From assembly GCF_002929335.1 (NCBI RefSeq), contig NZ_PJIL01000011.1, forward strand, positions 62,001 through 126,000: a DNA stretch of 64,000 nt, given 5' to 3'. Numbering within the stretch: the stretch's first letter is position 1; every line of letters starts with the position of its first letter. Source of the DNA: Arthrobacter sp. Y81. GTDB taxonomy: Bacteria; Actinomycetota; Actinomycetes; Actinomycetales; Micrococcaceae. The position numbers and the translations under genes are program-made. This document shows, piece after piece, positions 26,210 to 34,518 of this stretch. The notes beneath the pieces are model-generated. The model worked only from the letters and a program-made list of their open reading frames with translations. It was not told the origin of the DNA and made no database searches.

Positions 26210-27934
26210 ATGAAAACCCCCACGAGAGCACTGGCGCTTTCCGTGCTGATCGCCATGGCCGCCACGGGCTGCGGCGCAGGCCAAAGCCAGACCGGCGCCG
26301 CCAAGCCCGCCGAGTCGGTCACCGAACTGGCACCCAACGTTGTCCAGGCCGGGTTCAGCGCCAAGGGCGGCAACATCAGCGTCCTGATGTCCTCCGATTT
26401 CCAGACGCTGGACCCGGGCAACAGCAACTACGTCCAGACGGCCAATGTCGGCCAGCTGTACTACCGCACACTGACCATGGCCAAGGAAACGGCCGGGCAG
26501 CCGCCCACGGTTGTTCCGGACCTCGCGACGGACACCGGCAAGGTCTCCGCCGATGGACTCAGCTGGACCTTCACGCTGAAGGACGGCGTGAAATTCGAGG
26601 ACGGCAGCCCCATCACGTCCGCCGACATCAAGTACGGGATCGAGCGCACCTTCGCGCAGGACGTCTACACGCAGGCACCGCAGGAACTCAATGCAGCGCT
26701 CGACGCCGGCGGGTACAAGGGGCCGTACAAGGATCCGGCCGCTGTGCTCAAGGCTGTTGAAACCCCCGATGAGCGCACCGTGGTGTTCCACCTGAAGAAG
26801 CCGTTCGCGGAGTTCCCGGCGCTGGCATCGCGCTCCAACACGGCCCCGGTCCCCAAGGCCAAGGACAGCAAGCTGGACTACACCAACCACCCGGTGTCGT
26901 CAGGACCGTACATGGTGGAGACCTACAACCGCGGCAAGTCCCTCAAACTCGTCCGTAACCCGCACTGGGATCCCGCCACGGACCCCAACCGCTCGGCGCT
27001 GCCGGACACCTTCAGCTTCTCGCTGTCCACCTCGCAGGCCACGATCAGCCAGCAGCTCCTGGCCGACTCGGACCCGAACGCCATCACCTTGGATTCCAAC
27101 GGCGCCCTGCAGACCTCCGACTCGGCCAAGCTGGCCGATGCCAAGGTCAAGGACCGGGTGGCTTCCGGCCTGCTCGGCTGCAACGATGTCCTGAGCCTGA
27201 ACACCCAGAAGATCACCGACCCCGACGTCCGCAAGGCCATTGCGCTGGCCCTGGACCGCCAGTCCATCCTGGTGCAGTACGGCGGACGCCGCTTCGGCGA
27301 AATCACCCAGAGCCCGCTGAATTCCAAGATGCGCGGCTATGTCGCCACGGACCTGGAACTCGACCCCAGCGGCAAGCCCAAGCTGGAGGAAGCCAAGAAG
27401 CTCCTGGCGGGCAAGGACTACCCCAAGACACTCACGTACGGCTACGCCAACAACCGCGATGCCTACAAGAACACGGGCACCGTGGTCCAACAGAACCTGA
27501 AGGCCCTGGGCATCGACGTCGAACTCGTTCCGATTCCGGCGCCGAACTACTACTCGATCATGGCCAGCGAACAGCTTCCTGACCTGGGCCGCTCCGGCTG
27601 GTGCGGCGGCGCCGACCCGGCATCGGTGCGCACTTCCGCCGACCCCCTCCTGGGCCCGAACAACGACGGCACCAGCTACGGCTTCTCCAACACCTCCCGC
27701 TACTTCGATCCGCAGGTCTCCAAGGCCATGTTCGAGCTGCGCAGCACCGACGGCACCTCCGAGGAGCTCGGCAAGAAGTGGTCCGAGGCCTTCGGTACTG
27801 CCCTGAAGACGTACCCGATCATCCCGCTCATCCGCAGCCATACCAACAGCGTGGTCGGTTCCAACGTCCGCAATGCCCAGGTGGGCTATTTCTTCGGCGG
27901 CATCGACCTCTCGATCGTCGGCGTCGAGCACTAA
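26210..27934 (+). CDS. extracellular solute-binding protein, family 5 (lipoprotein)
   Basis: A 574-residue SBP_bac_5 protein. A signal peptide ending in the lipobox MAATGC (Cys about residue 23) anchors it outside the membrane. The mature domain shows DFQTLDPGNSNYVQTANVGQ, DGLSWTFTLKDGVKFEDG and the DPDVRKAIALALDRQSI block typical of oligopeptide/opine/nickel binders. RBS AGAGGAG precedes the ATG. The ligand is not predictable, though neighbours suggest a compound released or processed by amidohydrolases. Confidence 0.93.
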   Translation: MKTPTRALALSVLIAMAATGCGAGQSQTGAAKPAESVTELAPNVVQAGFSAKGGNISVLMSSDFQTLDPGNSNYVQTANVGQLYYRTLTMAKETAGQPPTVVPDLATDTGKVSADGLSWTFTLKDGVKFEDGSPITSADIKYGIERTFAQDVYTQAPQELNAALDAGGYKGPYKDPAAVLKAVETPDERTVVFHLKKPFAEFPALASRSNTAPVPKAKDSKLDYTNHPVSSGPYMVETYNRGKSLKLVRNPHWDPATDPNRSALPDTFSFSLSTSQATISQQLLADSDPNAITLDSNGALQTSDSAKLADAKVKDRVASGLLGCNDVLSLNTQKITDPDVRKAIALALDRQSILVQYGGRRFGEITQSPLNSKMRGYVATDLELDPSGKPKLEEAKKLLAGKDYPKTLTYGYANNRDAYKNTGTVVQQNLKALGIDVELVPIPAPNYYSIMASEQLPDLGRSGWCGGADPASVRTSADPLLGPNNDGTSYGFSNTSRYFDPQVSKAMFELRSTDGTSEELGKKWSEAFGTALKTYPIIPLIRSHTNSVVGSNVRNAQVGYFFGGIDLSIVGVEH

Positions 27935-27957
27935 CCAGGCCTCGTCCAGAAGGAGAA

Positions 27958-27987
27958 GCGGGCCGCCCGGACCACAGGGCGGCCCGC
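27958..27987 (+). promoter_or_regulatory. intercistronic stem-loop after binding-protein gene
   Basis: GCGGGCCGCCC and GGGCGGCCCGC form a perfect 11-bp stem with an 8-base loop, placed between the binding-protein stop and the DppB start. No U-tract follows. Such structures commonly protect the upstream mRNA or cause partial termination, so the binding protein is made in excess over the permeases. Confidence 0.65.
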
Positions 27988-27997
27988 AACCACCACA

Positions 27998-28999
27998 ATG
28001 ATCACTTTCATTCTTCGCCGGGCCGGATCGCTGGTCCTGCTGCTTACCGCGGTCAGCTTCATCACCTTCACGCTCTTCCAGCTTGGTCCCGCAGACCCTG
28101 CCGCGGCTGCCTGCGGCCAGGAATGCACGCCCGAGCGCGTGGCCGAGGCCAGGGTGGCCCTGGGCATGGACCAGCCGTTCCTGGTCCAGTACGCCGACTA
28201 CATGCGCGGGCTCTTCTCGTCGCGGATGATCGGGGCTCCCGGAGCCCAGTCCGTGTGTGAGTGGCCCTGCCTGGGCAAGTCCTTCCAGACCAACGAGAAC
28301 GTCGCGGACATTATCGGCCGCTCGCTCCCCTACACCCTGTCCATGGCGGTTGGCGCCCTGGTCCTGTGGACGGTTTCCGGCGTCGGGCTGGGGCTCCTCG
28401 CCGCGCTGCGCAAGGGATCTCCGACCGACAAGTTCATTGTGGGTGCGGCCTCCGTAGGTGTCTCGCTGCCCATCCCTGTCACCGGCCTGTTCCTGCTGCT
28501 GGTGTTCGTCAACCAGCTGCATCTGCTGCCCTTCACCACCAACGAGATCAACAGTCCCTTCGGACCCCAGGGACCCCTGGCGTGGGTGGCCAACTACCTG
28601 TTGCCGTGGATTGCGTTGGCCGTCCTGTTCAGCGCTTCCTACATCCGCGTCACCCGGACCAACATGATCGAGACCTTCGGCGAGGACTTCATCCGGACCG
28701 CCCGGGCCAAAGGCCTGACACCCCGGACAGTCACCTTCAAGCACGGCGTCCGGGCCGGAATCACGCCCGTGGTCACGATGCTCGGCATGGATATCGGCCT
28801 GCTGCTGGGCGGGGCCGTCCTCACCGAACAGATCTTCTCCGTCCCTGGCCTGGGCTTCACGGCCGTACACGCCGCCATTTCCGGCGATCTGCCCGTGACC
28901 CTGGCCATCACCATGCTGGCCGCCTTCTTCGTCATTGTGGCGAACGTCGTGGTGGACCTCGCCTATGCCGCCATCGATCCCCGAGTGAGGCTCCAATGA
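27998..28999 (+). CDS. ABC transporter permease, DppB/OppB type
   Basis: A 333-residue permease. The first helix (RRAGSLVLLLTAVSFITFTL) and the QLGPADPAAAACG loop are typical of DppB. The EAA loop reads EDFIRTARAKGLTPRTVTFK. The extracellular loop after helix 1 contains an insertion with CEWPCLGKSF. It ends overlapping the next gene by four bases (ATGA). Confidence 0.93.
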   Translation: MITFILRRAGSLVLLLTAVSFITFTLFQLGPADPAAAACGQECTPERVAEARVALGMDQPFLVQYADYMRGLFSSRMIGAPGAQSVCEWPCLGKSFQTNENVADIIGRSLPYTLSMAVGALVLWTVSGVGLGLLAALRKGSPTDKFIVGAASVGVSLPIPVTGLFLLLVFVNQLHLLPFTTNEINSPFGPQGPLAWVANYLLPWIALAVLFSASYIRVTRTNMIETFGEDFIRTARAKGLTPRTVTFKHGVRAGITPVVTMLGMDIGLLLGGAVLTEQIFSVPGLGFTAVHAAISGDLPVTLAITMLAAFFVIVANVVVDLAYAAIDPRVRLQ

Positions 29000-30051
29000 C
29001 CCAGCTCCACACGCATCCCCGCAGCGACCGCGGGACCCCAGGACCGGCGTCGGACGCTTTCCTTGAGGTCCGGGACCTGTCCGTGAAATTCCCCACCGAC
29101 GATGGCGTGGTTTCCGCCGTGAACGGTATGGACTTCTCGCTGGAGCGCGGCAAAACGCTGGGCATCGTGGGCGAATCCGGCTCCGGCAAGTCCGTCACCA
29201 GCCAGGCCCTCATGGGCCTGCTCAAGGGCACCTCGGCGCAGGTCACCGGCCACGCACTGTTCCAGGGCAAGGACCTCGTCACGTTGCCTGAGTCCGCCAT
29301 GCGCCGGCTCCGTGGCCGCAACATCGGGATGATCTTCCAGGATCCGCTCTCGGCCCTGCACCCGTTCTACACGGTGGGCCACCAGATTGCCGAGGCGTAC
29401 CTGGTCCACAACAAGGCGACCAAAAAGCAGGCCCGGGCGGCCGCCGTCGACATGCTGGGCAGGGTGGGCATCCCCAGCCCCGAACAGCGCTACGACGAAT
29501 ACCCTCACCATTTCTCCGGGGGCATGCGCCAGCGCGCCATGATTGCGATGGCCCTGATCTGCGAGCCCGAACTGCTGATCGCCGACGAACCCACCACTGC
29601 GTTGGACGTGACCGTCCAGGCGCAGATCCTGGACCTCATGTCCGAGCTGCAGGAGGAAACCAATTCGGCCCTCATCCTCATCACGCACGACCTCGGAGTG
29701 GTGGCCGAGGTCTGCGACTCCGTGCTGGTCATGTACGGCGGGCAGTGCGTCGAATCGGGGCCCGTGGACGAGATCTTCTACGACACCCGGCACCCCTACA
29801 CCCTGGGCCTGCTCAACTCGATGCCCACCCTGAACAGCCCCGCAAGCCGGCTGAACCCCATTCCCGGCCAGCCGCCGTCGCTCCTTGACCTCCCCAAGGG
29901 CTGCATCTTCAGCGCCCGGTGCGACTACGCCGACCTCGCCGGGGACGGCGTGTGCGCCAGCCGGCGGCCGGACCTTGTTGTCGAGGACGGCCACGGCAGG
30001 CGCTGCCATTTGAGCGGCCCCCAAATCCTCACCATCCGGAATTCGCGTTAG
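28996..30051 (+). CDS. ABC transporter ATP-binding protein, DppD type
   Basis: A 351-residue ATPase starting at the ATGA overlap with the permease; longer upstream frames are shadows. Walker A is GESGSGKSV, the signature [15 protein letters not shown], Walker [13 protein letters not shown]. The C-terminal oligopeptide-transporter domain contains a three-Cys pattern ([19 protein letters not shown]) typical of DppD/OppD. It works with the DppF-type ATPase encoded 7 bp downstream. Confidence 0.95.
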   Translation: MTQLHTHPRSDRGTPGPASDAFLEVRDLSVKFPTDDGVVSAVNGMDFSLERGKTLGIVGESGSGKSVTSQALMGLLKGTSAQVTGHALFQGKDLVTLPESAMRRLRGRNIGMIFQDPLSALHPFYTVGHQIAEAYLVHNKATKKQARAAAVDMLGRVGIPSPEQRYDEYPHHFSGGMRQRAMIAMALICEPELLIADEPTTALDVTVQAQILDLMSELQEETNSALILITHDLGVVAEVCDSVLVMYGGQCVESGPVDEIFYDTRHPYTLGLLNSMPTLNSPASRLNPIPGQPPSLLDLPKGCIFSARCDYADLAGDGVCASRRPDLVVEDGHGRRCHLSGPQILTIRNSR

Positions 30052-30058
30052 GACCGCC

Positions 30059-31081
30059 ATGGAAAAGCAGCCAATTCTCCAGGTGGAGAACCTCCAGAAG
30101 CACTTCCCGTTGAAGAGCGGAATCCTGCCGGGTGCGGCAAAGCGCTCGGTCAAAGCCGTCGACGGCGTGTCGTTCAGTTTGGCGCGCGGCCAGACGCTGG
30201 GGCTCGTGGGTGAGTCGGGATGCGGCAAGTCGACCACCGGCCGCATGGTGGCCCGGCTGCTGGATCCCACCGGCGGGCGGATCGTGCTCGACGGCGTGGA
30301 CATCAGCCAGCTGCGCGGCCGGGACCTCTACAACTTCCGGCGGAAGGTCCAGATGATCTTCCAGGACCCTTTCGCCTCGCTCAACCCGCGGCAGACGGTG
30401 GGCACGGCCATCGCCGCGCCCATGGTCGCCCAGAAGATCAATCCTCCTGGCGGCCTCAAGAACCGGGTCAAGGAATTGCTGGACCAGGTGGGGCTCAAGC
30501 CGGAGCACTACAACCGCTTCCCGCATGAGTTCTCCGGCGGCCAGCGGCAGCGCGTGGGCATCGCCCGGGCCATTTCGCTGAATCCGTCCGTGATCGTGTG
30601 CGACGAGCCGGTGTCCGCCCTGGACGTCTCCGTGCAGGCGCAGGTAGTGAACCTGCTCCAGGAAATCCAGCGGGACACCGGGGTCTCCTACGTCTTCATC
30701 GCCCACGACCTCTCCGTAGTCCGGCACATCTCGCATGAAGTGGCAGTGATGTACCTGGGCAAGATCGTGGAGCAGGGCCCGCGCGACAAGCTGTTCCGGA
30801 ACCCCGCCCACCCCTACACCAGTGCACTCCTCTCCGCCGTGCCCCTGCCGGATCCCCGCGCCGCACGCCGGCAGGTAAAGATCCGGCTCCACGGCGACCT
30901 GCCCTCGCCCGCCAATCCGCCCAGCGGCTGCGTCTTCCGCACCCGCTGCCCGCTGATCGGCACCTTGCCGGAAGAACAGCAACAGCGCTGCATCAGCGAA
31001 ATCCCCGCACCGGCCGGCCCGGCTGCCCCTGCCTGCCACCACGCAGGGCTGGCAGCCGCGACCCTGGCCGGTGTGCAATAG
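30059..31081 (+). CDS. ABC transporter ATP-binding protein, DppF type
   Basis: A 340-residue ATPase. Walker A is GESGCGKST, the signature FSGGQRQRVGIARAI, Walker B VIVCDEPVSALD. The C-terminal extension has the family Cys pattern (GCVFRTRCPLIG...C). It completes the importer. The amidohydrolase that follows begins 24 bp later with its own AAAGGAG. Confidence 0.95.
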   Translation: MEKQPILQVENLQKHFPLKSGILPGAAKRSVKAVDGVSFSLARGQTLGLVGESGCGKSTTGRMVARLLDPTGGRIVLDGVDISQLRGRDLYNFRRKVQMIFQDPFASLNPRQTVGTAIAAPMVAQKINPPGGLKNRVKELLDQVGLKPEHYNRFPHEFSGGQRQRVGIARAISLNPSVIVCDEPVSALDVSVQAQVVNLLQEIQRDTGVSYVFIAHDLSVVRHISHEVAVMYLGKIVEQGPRDKLFRNPAHPYTSALLSAVPLPDPRAARRQVKIRLHGDLPSPANPPSGCVFRTRCPLIGTLPEEQQQRCISEIPAPAGPAAPACHHAGLAAATLAGVQ

Positions 31082-31105
31082 ACCCACTACCAAAGGAGCA
31101 CCACA

Positions 31106-32338
31106 TTGAAGACCCTGATCCGCGCCGTCCGCCCGTGGGGGCAAGCACTCAGCGACGTGAGTATCACCGTAGGTGAAGGCACAGGTGGCCAGATCACCGG
31201 CGTCGAGCCCCATGATCCTGACCGCGCCGTTCCCGGCGACGTGACGGTAGTAGAAGGCCGGAACCGACTCTTGGTGCCGTCCTTCTCCGACGTCCACGTG
31301 CACCTGGATTCGACCAGAATCGGCCTGCCGTTCCGGGAACACACCGGCGGTCCGGGCGTGTGGGCCATGATGATGAACGACAGGAAGAACTGGCGCCATG
31401 CCGAGGTGCCGCTGCAGGAACGGGTGAACGACACCCTGGGCCGGATGATCGCCCGCGGCACCACCCGCGTGCGCTCCTACGCCCAGGTGGACGTCGACTG
31501 CCGGCTGGAGCGTTTCGAGGCGGTGGCCGCCGCCAAGGAGCAGTTCAAGGACCAGGCCGACGTCGAGATCATCGCCTTCCCCCAGGCCGGCCTGCTCCTC
31601 GAGGAAGGCACCGTGCCGCTCATGGAGGAAGCCCTTAAGGCAGGCGCCAACGTCATGGGCGGCATCGATCCCTGCAGCCTGGACCGCGATCCCGCGAAGC
31701 ACCTGGACATTGTCTTCGGCCTCGCGGAGAAGTATCAGGTCCCCATCGACATCCACCTCCACGAGCCCGGCGAACTGGGCGTTTTCAGTACCGACCTGGT
31801 GCTGGAAAGGACACGCGCCCTGGGCATGCAGGGCAAGGTGACCATGTCCCACGCCTACCAGCTGGGCAGCGTCAACGAGGCCACCACCCGCAGGCTGATC
31901 GATGCCTTCGCGGAGCTGGACGTCTCCCTGGCGTCCGTAGCCCCGGCCGCGTCCGGGCAACTGCCCATACCGCTGTTGGCGGAGGCCGGCGTCCGGCTGG
32001 GCCTGGGCGAGGACGGCCAGCGCGACTACTGGTCGCCGTACGGCAACGCGGACATGCTCGACCGGACGTGGCAGCTTGCCTTCACGCACGGCTTCCGCCG
32101 GGACGAGCTCATCGAGCACGCCCTGGCGATCGCCACTGTCGGCGGCGCCAGCGTCCTGGACCCGTCGGCGACGCGTCTCAAGGGCACGGCGCACCGCCCC
32201 GGCCTCGAGGCCGGCGATCCGGCCGAGCTCCTGCTGCTCGACGGCGAGACGGTGGCCTCCGCGGTCATGGACCGCGGCACCGACCGGACGGTCCTCCACC
32301 GGGGGAAGGTTGTGGCGGAGGGGCTCCGGCTCCTCTAA
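31106..32338 (+). CDS. cytosine-deaminase/AtzC-like amidohydrolase
   Basis: A 410-residue metal-dependent amidohydrolase with TTG start after AAAGGAG. Metal ligands can be placed at SFSDVHVHLDSTRIG (H-x-H), PIDIHLHEPGELGVFS, VTMSHAYQLGS and the terminal Asp at GLGEDGQRDYWSPYGN, matching the CodA/N-isopropylammelide hydrolase pattern. Known members deaminate cytosine, isocytosine or triazine side chains. As the last gene of the importer operon it probably acts on the imported compound. It is only distantly related to the amidohydrolase at 23269-24735. Confidence 0.87.
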   Translation: MKTLIRAVRPWGQALSDVSITVGEGTGGQITGVEPHDPDRAVPGDVTVVEGRNRLLVPSFSDVHVHLDSTRIGLPFREHTGGPGVWAMMMNDRKNWRHAEVPLQERVNDTLGRMIARGTTRVRSYAQVDVDCRLERFEAVAAAKEQFKDQADVEIIAFPQAGLLLEEGTVPLMEEALKAGANVMGGIDPCSLDRDPAKHLDIVFGLAEKYQVPIDIHLHEPGELGVFSTDLVLERTRALGMQGKVTMSHAYQLGSVNEATTRRLIDAFAELDVSLASVAPAASGQLPIPLLAEAGVRLGLGEDGQRDYWSPYGNADMLDRTWQLAFTHGFRRDELIEHALAIATVGGASVLDPSATRLKGTAHRPGLEAGDPAELLLLDGETVASAVMDRGTDRTVLHRGKVVAEGLRLL

Positions 32339-32354
32339 GCCGAACCCGAACAAC

Positions 32355-32393
32355 AAAGTAGCCGGTCACTCCGCGGAGGGACCGGCTACTTTT
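32355..32393. terminator. bidirectional intrinsic terminator
   Basis: AAAGTAGCCGGTC pairs perfectly with GACCGGCTACTTT across a 12-base loop. The A and T ends supply a U-tract on either strand. It separates the convergent amidohydrolase and MFS genes. Confidence 0.92.
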
Positions 32394-32412
32394 CCGTGCG
32401 TGGCGGTCTGGG

Positions 32413-33714
32413 TTAGCCGACGACGTCGGCCGGCTCGCCCAGTCGCTCCGGATGGGCCGCACCCGCAGTCACCAGCGGCCCGCGAACGGCCAAATAGCCG
32501 GCGACGGCGAGGAGCACCGCCTCGGCGGCGAGCACCCAGAAAGCAACTTCCCAACCGCCTGACCACTCGTGCAGGAACCCGGCGCCGAGGGGACCCAGGG
32601 AGGCAAGCGCGAACCCCAGCCCCTGGCTCATGGCGGAGAGCCCGCCGGCACTCCGGGGACCCGCGGACCGCAGGACGATCAGGGACATTCCCAGGCCGAA
32701 GCCCGCGCTCTGCACGATCCCCAGGAGCCCGACCATCAGGAACTGCAGCTCCGCCGGAGCCATCAGCACTCCCAGCAGCGCCGCCGCCACCAGCATCCCC
32801 AAGGCCGGCGCCATGAGCTTGAGGACCGCCGGGCGGGCTGCCAGCACGGGCGCGAGCAGGCTCGCCGGAAGCCCGGCCACGCTGAACCACGCCAGCAGCC
32901 CCGCCCCGGCATCAGGCCCCAGGCCCCGGGACACCAGGTACACGGACAGCCACGAGGTAATGGCGAAGTACAACATGGCCTGAAGCCCGAAGAAGGCTGT
33001 CACCGCCCACGCCGTCCGCTGCCTCCGCAACGGCACGCCGGACGACAACGGCATCCCGGAGGACGACGGCATCCCGGAGGTTGCCTGCGCGGCCGGCGTT
33101 CCCTGGCCGGCGGCTGCCGGCTTCGCTGCGCCCGAGCCGGGGCGGCCGATCAGGACGGCGGCCAGAAGGGCCGGCACGGCCCAGAACGCCAGGGCGCCGG
33201 ACAGGCTTCCGCCAAGGGCGACCTGCAATGGCTGGACCAGTCCGGCCCCGAGCGCCGCACCGAGCCCAAATCCCATGGTGCACAGCCCCGTCCACCATCC
33301 GCCGCCGCGGTTGGCCTTGACGATCTGCGGCACCAGCACGCTCGCCGCCATGATCGAAGCGCCCGCAAGGAATGTTCCGGGAAGGAGCATCCCCGGCACC
33401 AACGCCCGGATAACCAAGGCCGCGGCCAGCACCATAAGTGCTGCTGCCACTGCCCGGCCCGCGCCGAGCTTTCCGGCCAGCCAGGGGCCGCAAGGGGCCG
33501 AGATGCCGAAGGCGAGGACCGGCAATGCGCCCAGGACCGGCAGTAGCCGGGCATCAACCCCGAAGGCCGCCTGGAGCTGACCCATCACACCGGCGACGGT
33601 GGTGACGGCAGGACGCAGGTTGATCGAAACAAGGATGAGGGCAGCCAGCACCCACACGGCGACGGTCCCGTCGCTGGTTTTGTTAGCGCTCTTCGGCGGA
33701 CGTGCTGCATTCAC
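32413..33714 (-). CDS. CynX/NimT-type MFS transporter
   Basis: A 433-residue, 12-helix MFS permease. The first helix ends in SINLRPAVTTVAGVM, the signature of the CynX/NimT (cyanate/nitroimidazole) subfamily. The central cytoplasmic loop contains a repetitive GMPSSSGMPLSSGVPL linker. The start follows GGAGG. Its promoter carries the perfect copy of the island palindrome, so it is probably under the same GntR regulator as the importer and amidohydrolases. Direction of transport is not clear from sequence. Confidence 0.88.
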   Translation of the reverse strand: MNAARPPKSANKTSDGTVAVWVLAALILVSINLRPAVTTVAGVMGQLQAAFGVDARLLPVLGALPVLAFGISAPCGPWLAGKLGAGRAVAAALMVLAAALVIRALVPGMLLPGTFLAGASIMAASVLVPQIVKANRGGGWWTGLCTMGFGLGAALGAGLVQPLQVALGGSLSGALAFWAVPALLAAVLIGRPGSGAAKPAAAGQGTPAAQATSGMPSSSGMPLSSGVPLRRQRTAWAVTAFFGLQAMLYFAITSWLSVYLVSRGLGPDAGAGLLAWFSVAGLPASLLAPVLAARPAVLKLMAPALGMLVAAALLGVLMAPAELQFLMVGLLGIVQSAGFGLGMSLIVLRSAGPRSAGGLSAMSQGLGFALASLGPLGAGFLHEWSGGWEVAFWVLAAEAVLLAVAGYLAVRGPLVTAGAAHPERLGEPADVVG

Positions 33715-33735
33715 TGATTACCTCCTCGGAATCCT

Positions 33736-33749
33736 TTTGGTATACCAAA
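33736..33749. promoter_or_regulatory. GntR-type operator 3 (MFS promoter)
   Basis: TTTGGTATACCAAA, a perfect 14-bp palindrome 22 bp upstream of the MFS start. It is the best copy of the three-site family in this island. Confidence 0.8.
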
Positions 33750-33969
33750 TAAGAGTACGATGAGAATGGCTGAAGTAAAACTTCCCGCCAGGTGGTGGAG
33801 GATGCGTCCGCGTCCGTCTTGATGGAATACCAGAAGGGCCGAGCAGGATTCCCGTCGGCGACTTTCCGCGGCGTCCGACATGACCCGATCCGTAACATTG
33901 TTTACCCGCCGGTAAAGGCGTAGGTGCCGTGACTAGCCAAGAGGGGGCACCATCCCCCATGCTTGCTCC

Positions 33970-34518
33970 ATGTCCTCAATGTCGAGCCCATACCGGATCA
34001 TCGCGGTCTGCACCGGAAATATCTGCCGGTCCCCGATGGCCGAGCTGATGCTGGCCGAGGCCTTCGCAGCAGCGGGGCTCGCCGGCGACGTCGTCGTGGA
34101 TTCAGCCGGCACCACCGCCTACGAGGCCGGCCGCCCCATCGATCCCCGGGCCGCCCGCAAGCTGGCCGCCCACAAACTCCCCTCCAACGGGCACATTGCG
34201 CGGGAGTGGAGGCCCGAGTGGTTCCGTGACCGCCACCTGATTCTCGCCCTCGACGTGGACCATTACGGCTGGTTACGGGCCACCGCCCCTGACAGCGAAG
34301 CGCTGGCGCGGATCCGGATGCTGCGCAGCTTCGATCGGGCTGTGGCGGGCCGGGACCTCCTCGACCAAGGCATCGAGGACCCCTGGTACGGCGGTCATGC
34401 GGACTTTGACGTCACCTGGGACCTCATCAAGGCGGCCGTTCCCGGCATCGTGGAACATGTCCGCCGGGAAGTGCTGCAACAGAACCAGTCCGGGCAGCAG
34501 GTACGCTCTATTTCATGA
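33970..34518 (+). CDS. low-molecular-weight protein tyrosine phosphatase
   Basis: A 182-residue phosphatase. The active-site loop VCTGNICRSPMAE (C-x5-R-S) lies near residue 15 and the catalytic Asp in IEDPWYGG near residue 139. It would remove phosphate from tyrosines, or from arginine in some relatives. It overlaps the next gene by four bases (ATGA), an unexpected translational coupling with a kinase-PabB fusion. Confidence 0.93.
   Translation: MSSMSSPYRIIAVCTGNICRSPMAELMLAEAFAAAGLAGDVVVDSAGTTAYEAGRPIDPRAARKLAAHKLPSNGHIAREWRPEWFRDRHLILALDVDHYGWLRATAPDSEALARIRMLRSFDRAVAGRDLLDQGIEDPWYGGHADFDVTWDLIKAAVPGIVEHVRREVLQQNQSGQQVRSIS

Noticed and set aside
28261..28995. N-terminal extension of the DppD ATPase frame, open for 245 more codons
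   Set aside because: It overlaps the DppB gene and is out of frame with it; the ATGA overlap start at 28996 gives a normal-length ATPase.
26900..28996. 698-codon minus-strand frame opposite the binding protein and DppB
   Set aside because: Shadow frame rich in Gly, Val, Asp and His, typical of the complement of GC-rich coding DNA.
30029..32356. 775-codon minus-strand frame opposite the DppF and amidohydrolase genes
   Set aside because: Antisense shadow of two well-supported plus-strand genes; no recognisable domain.
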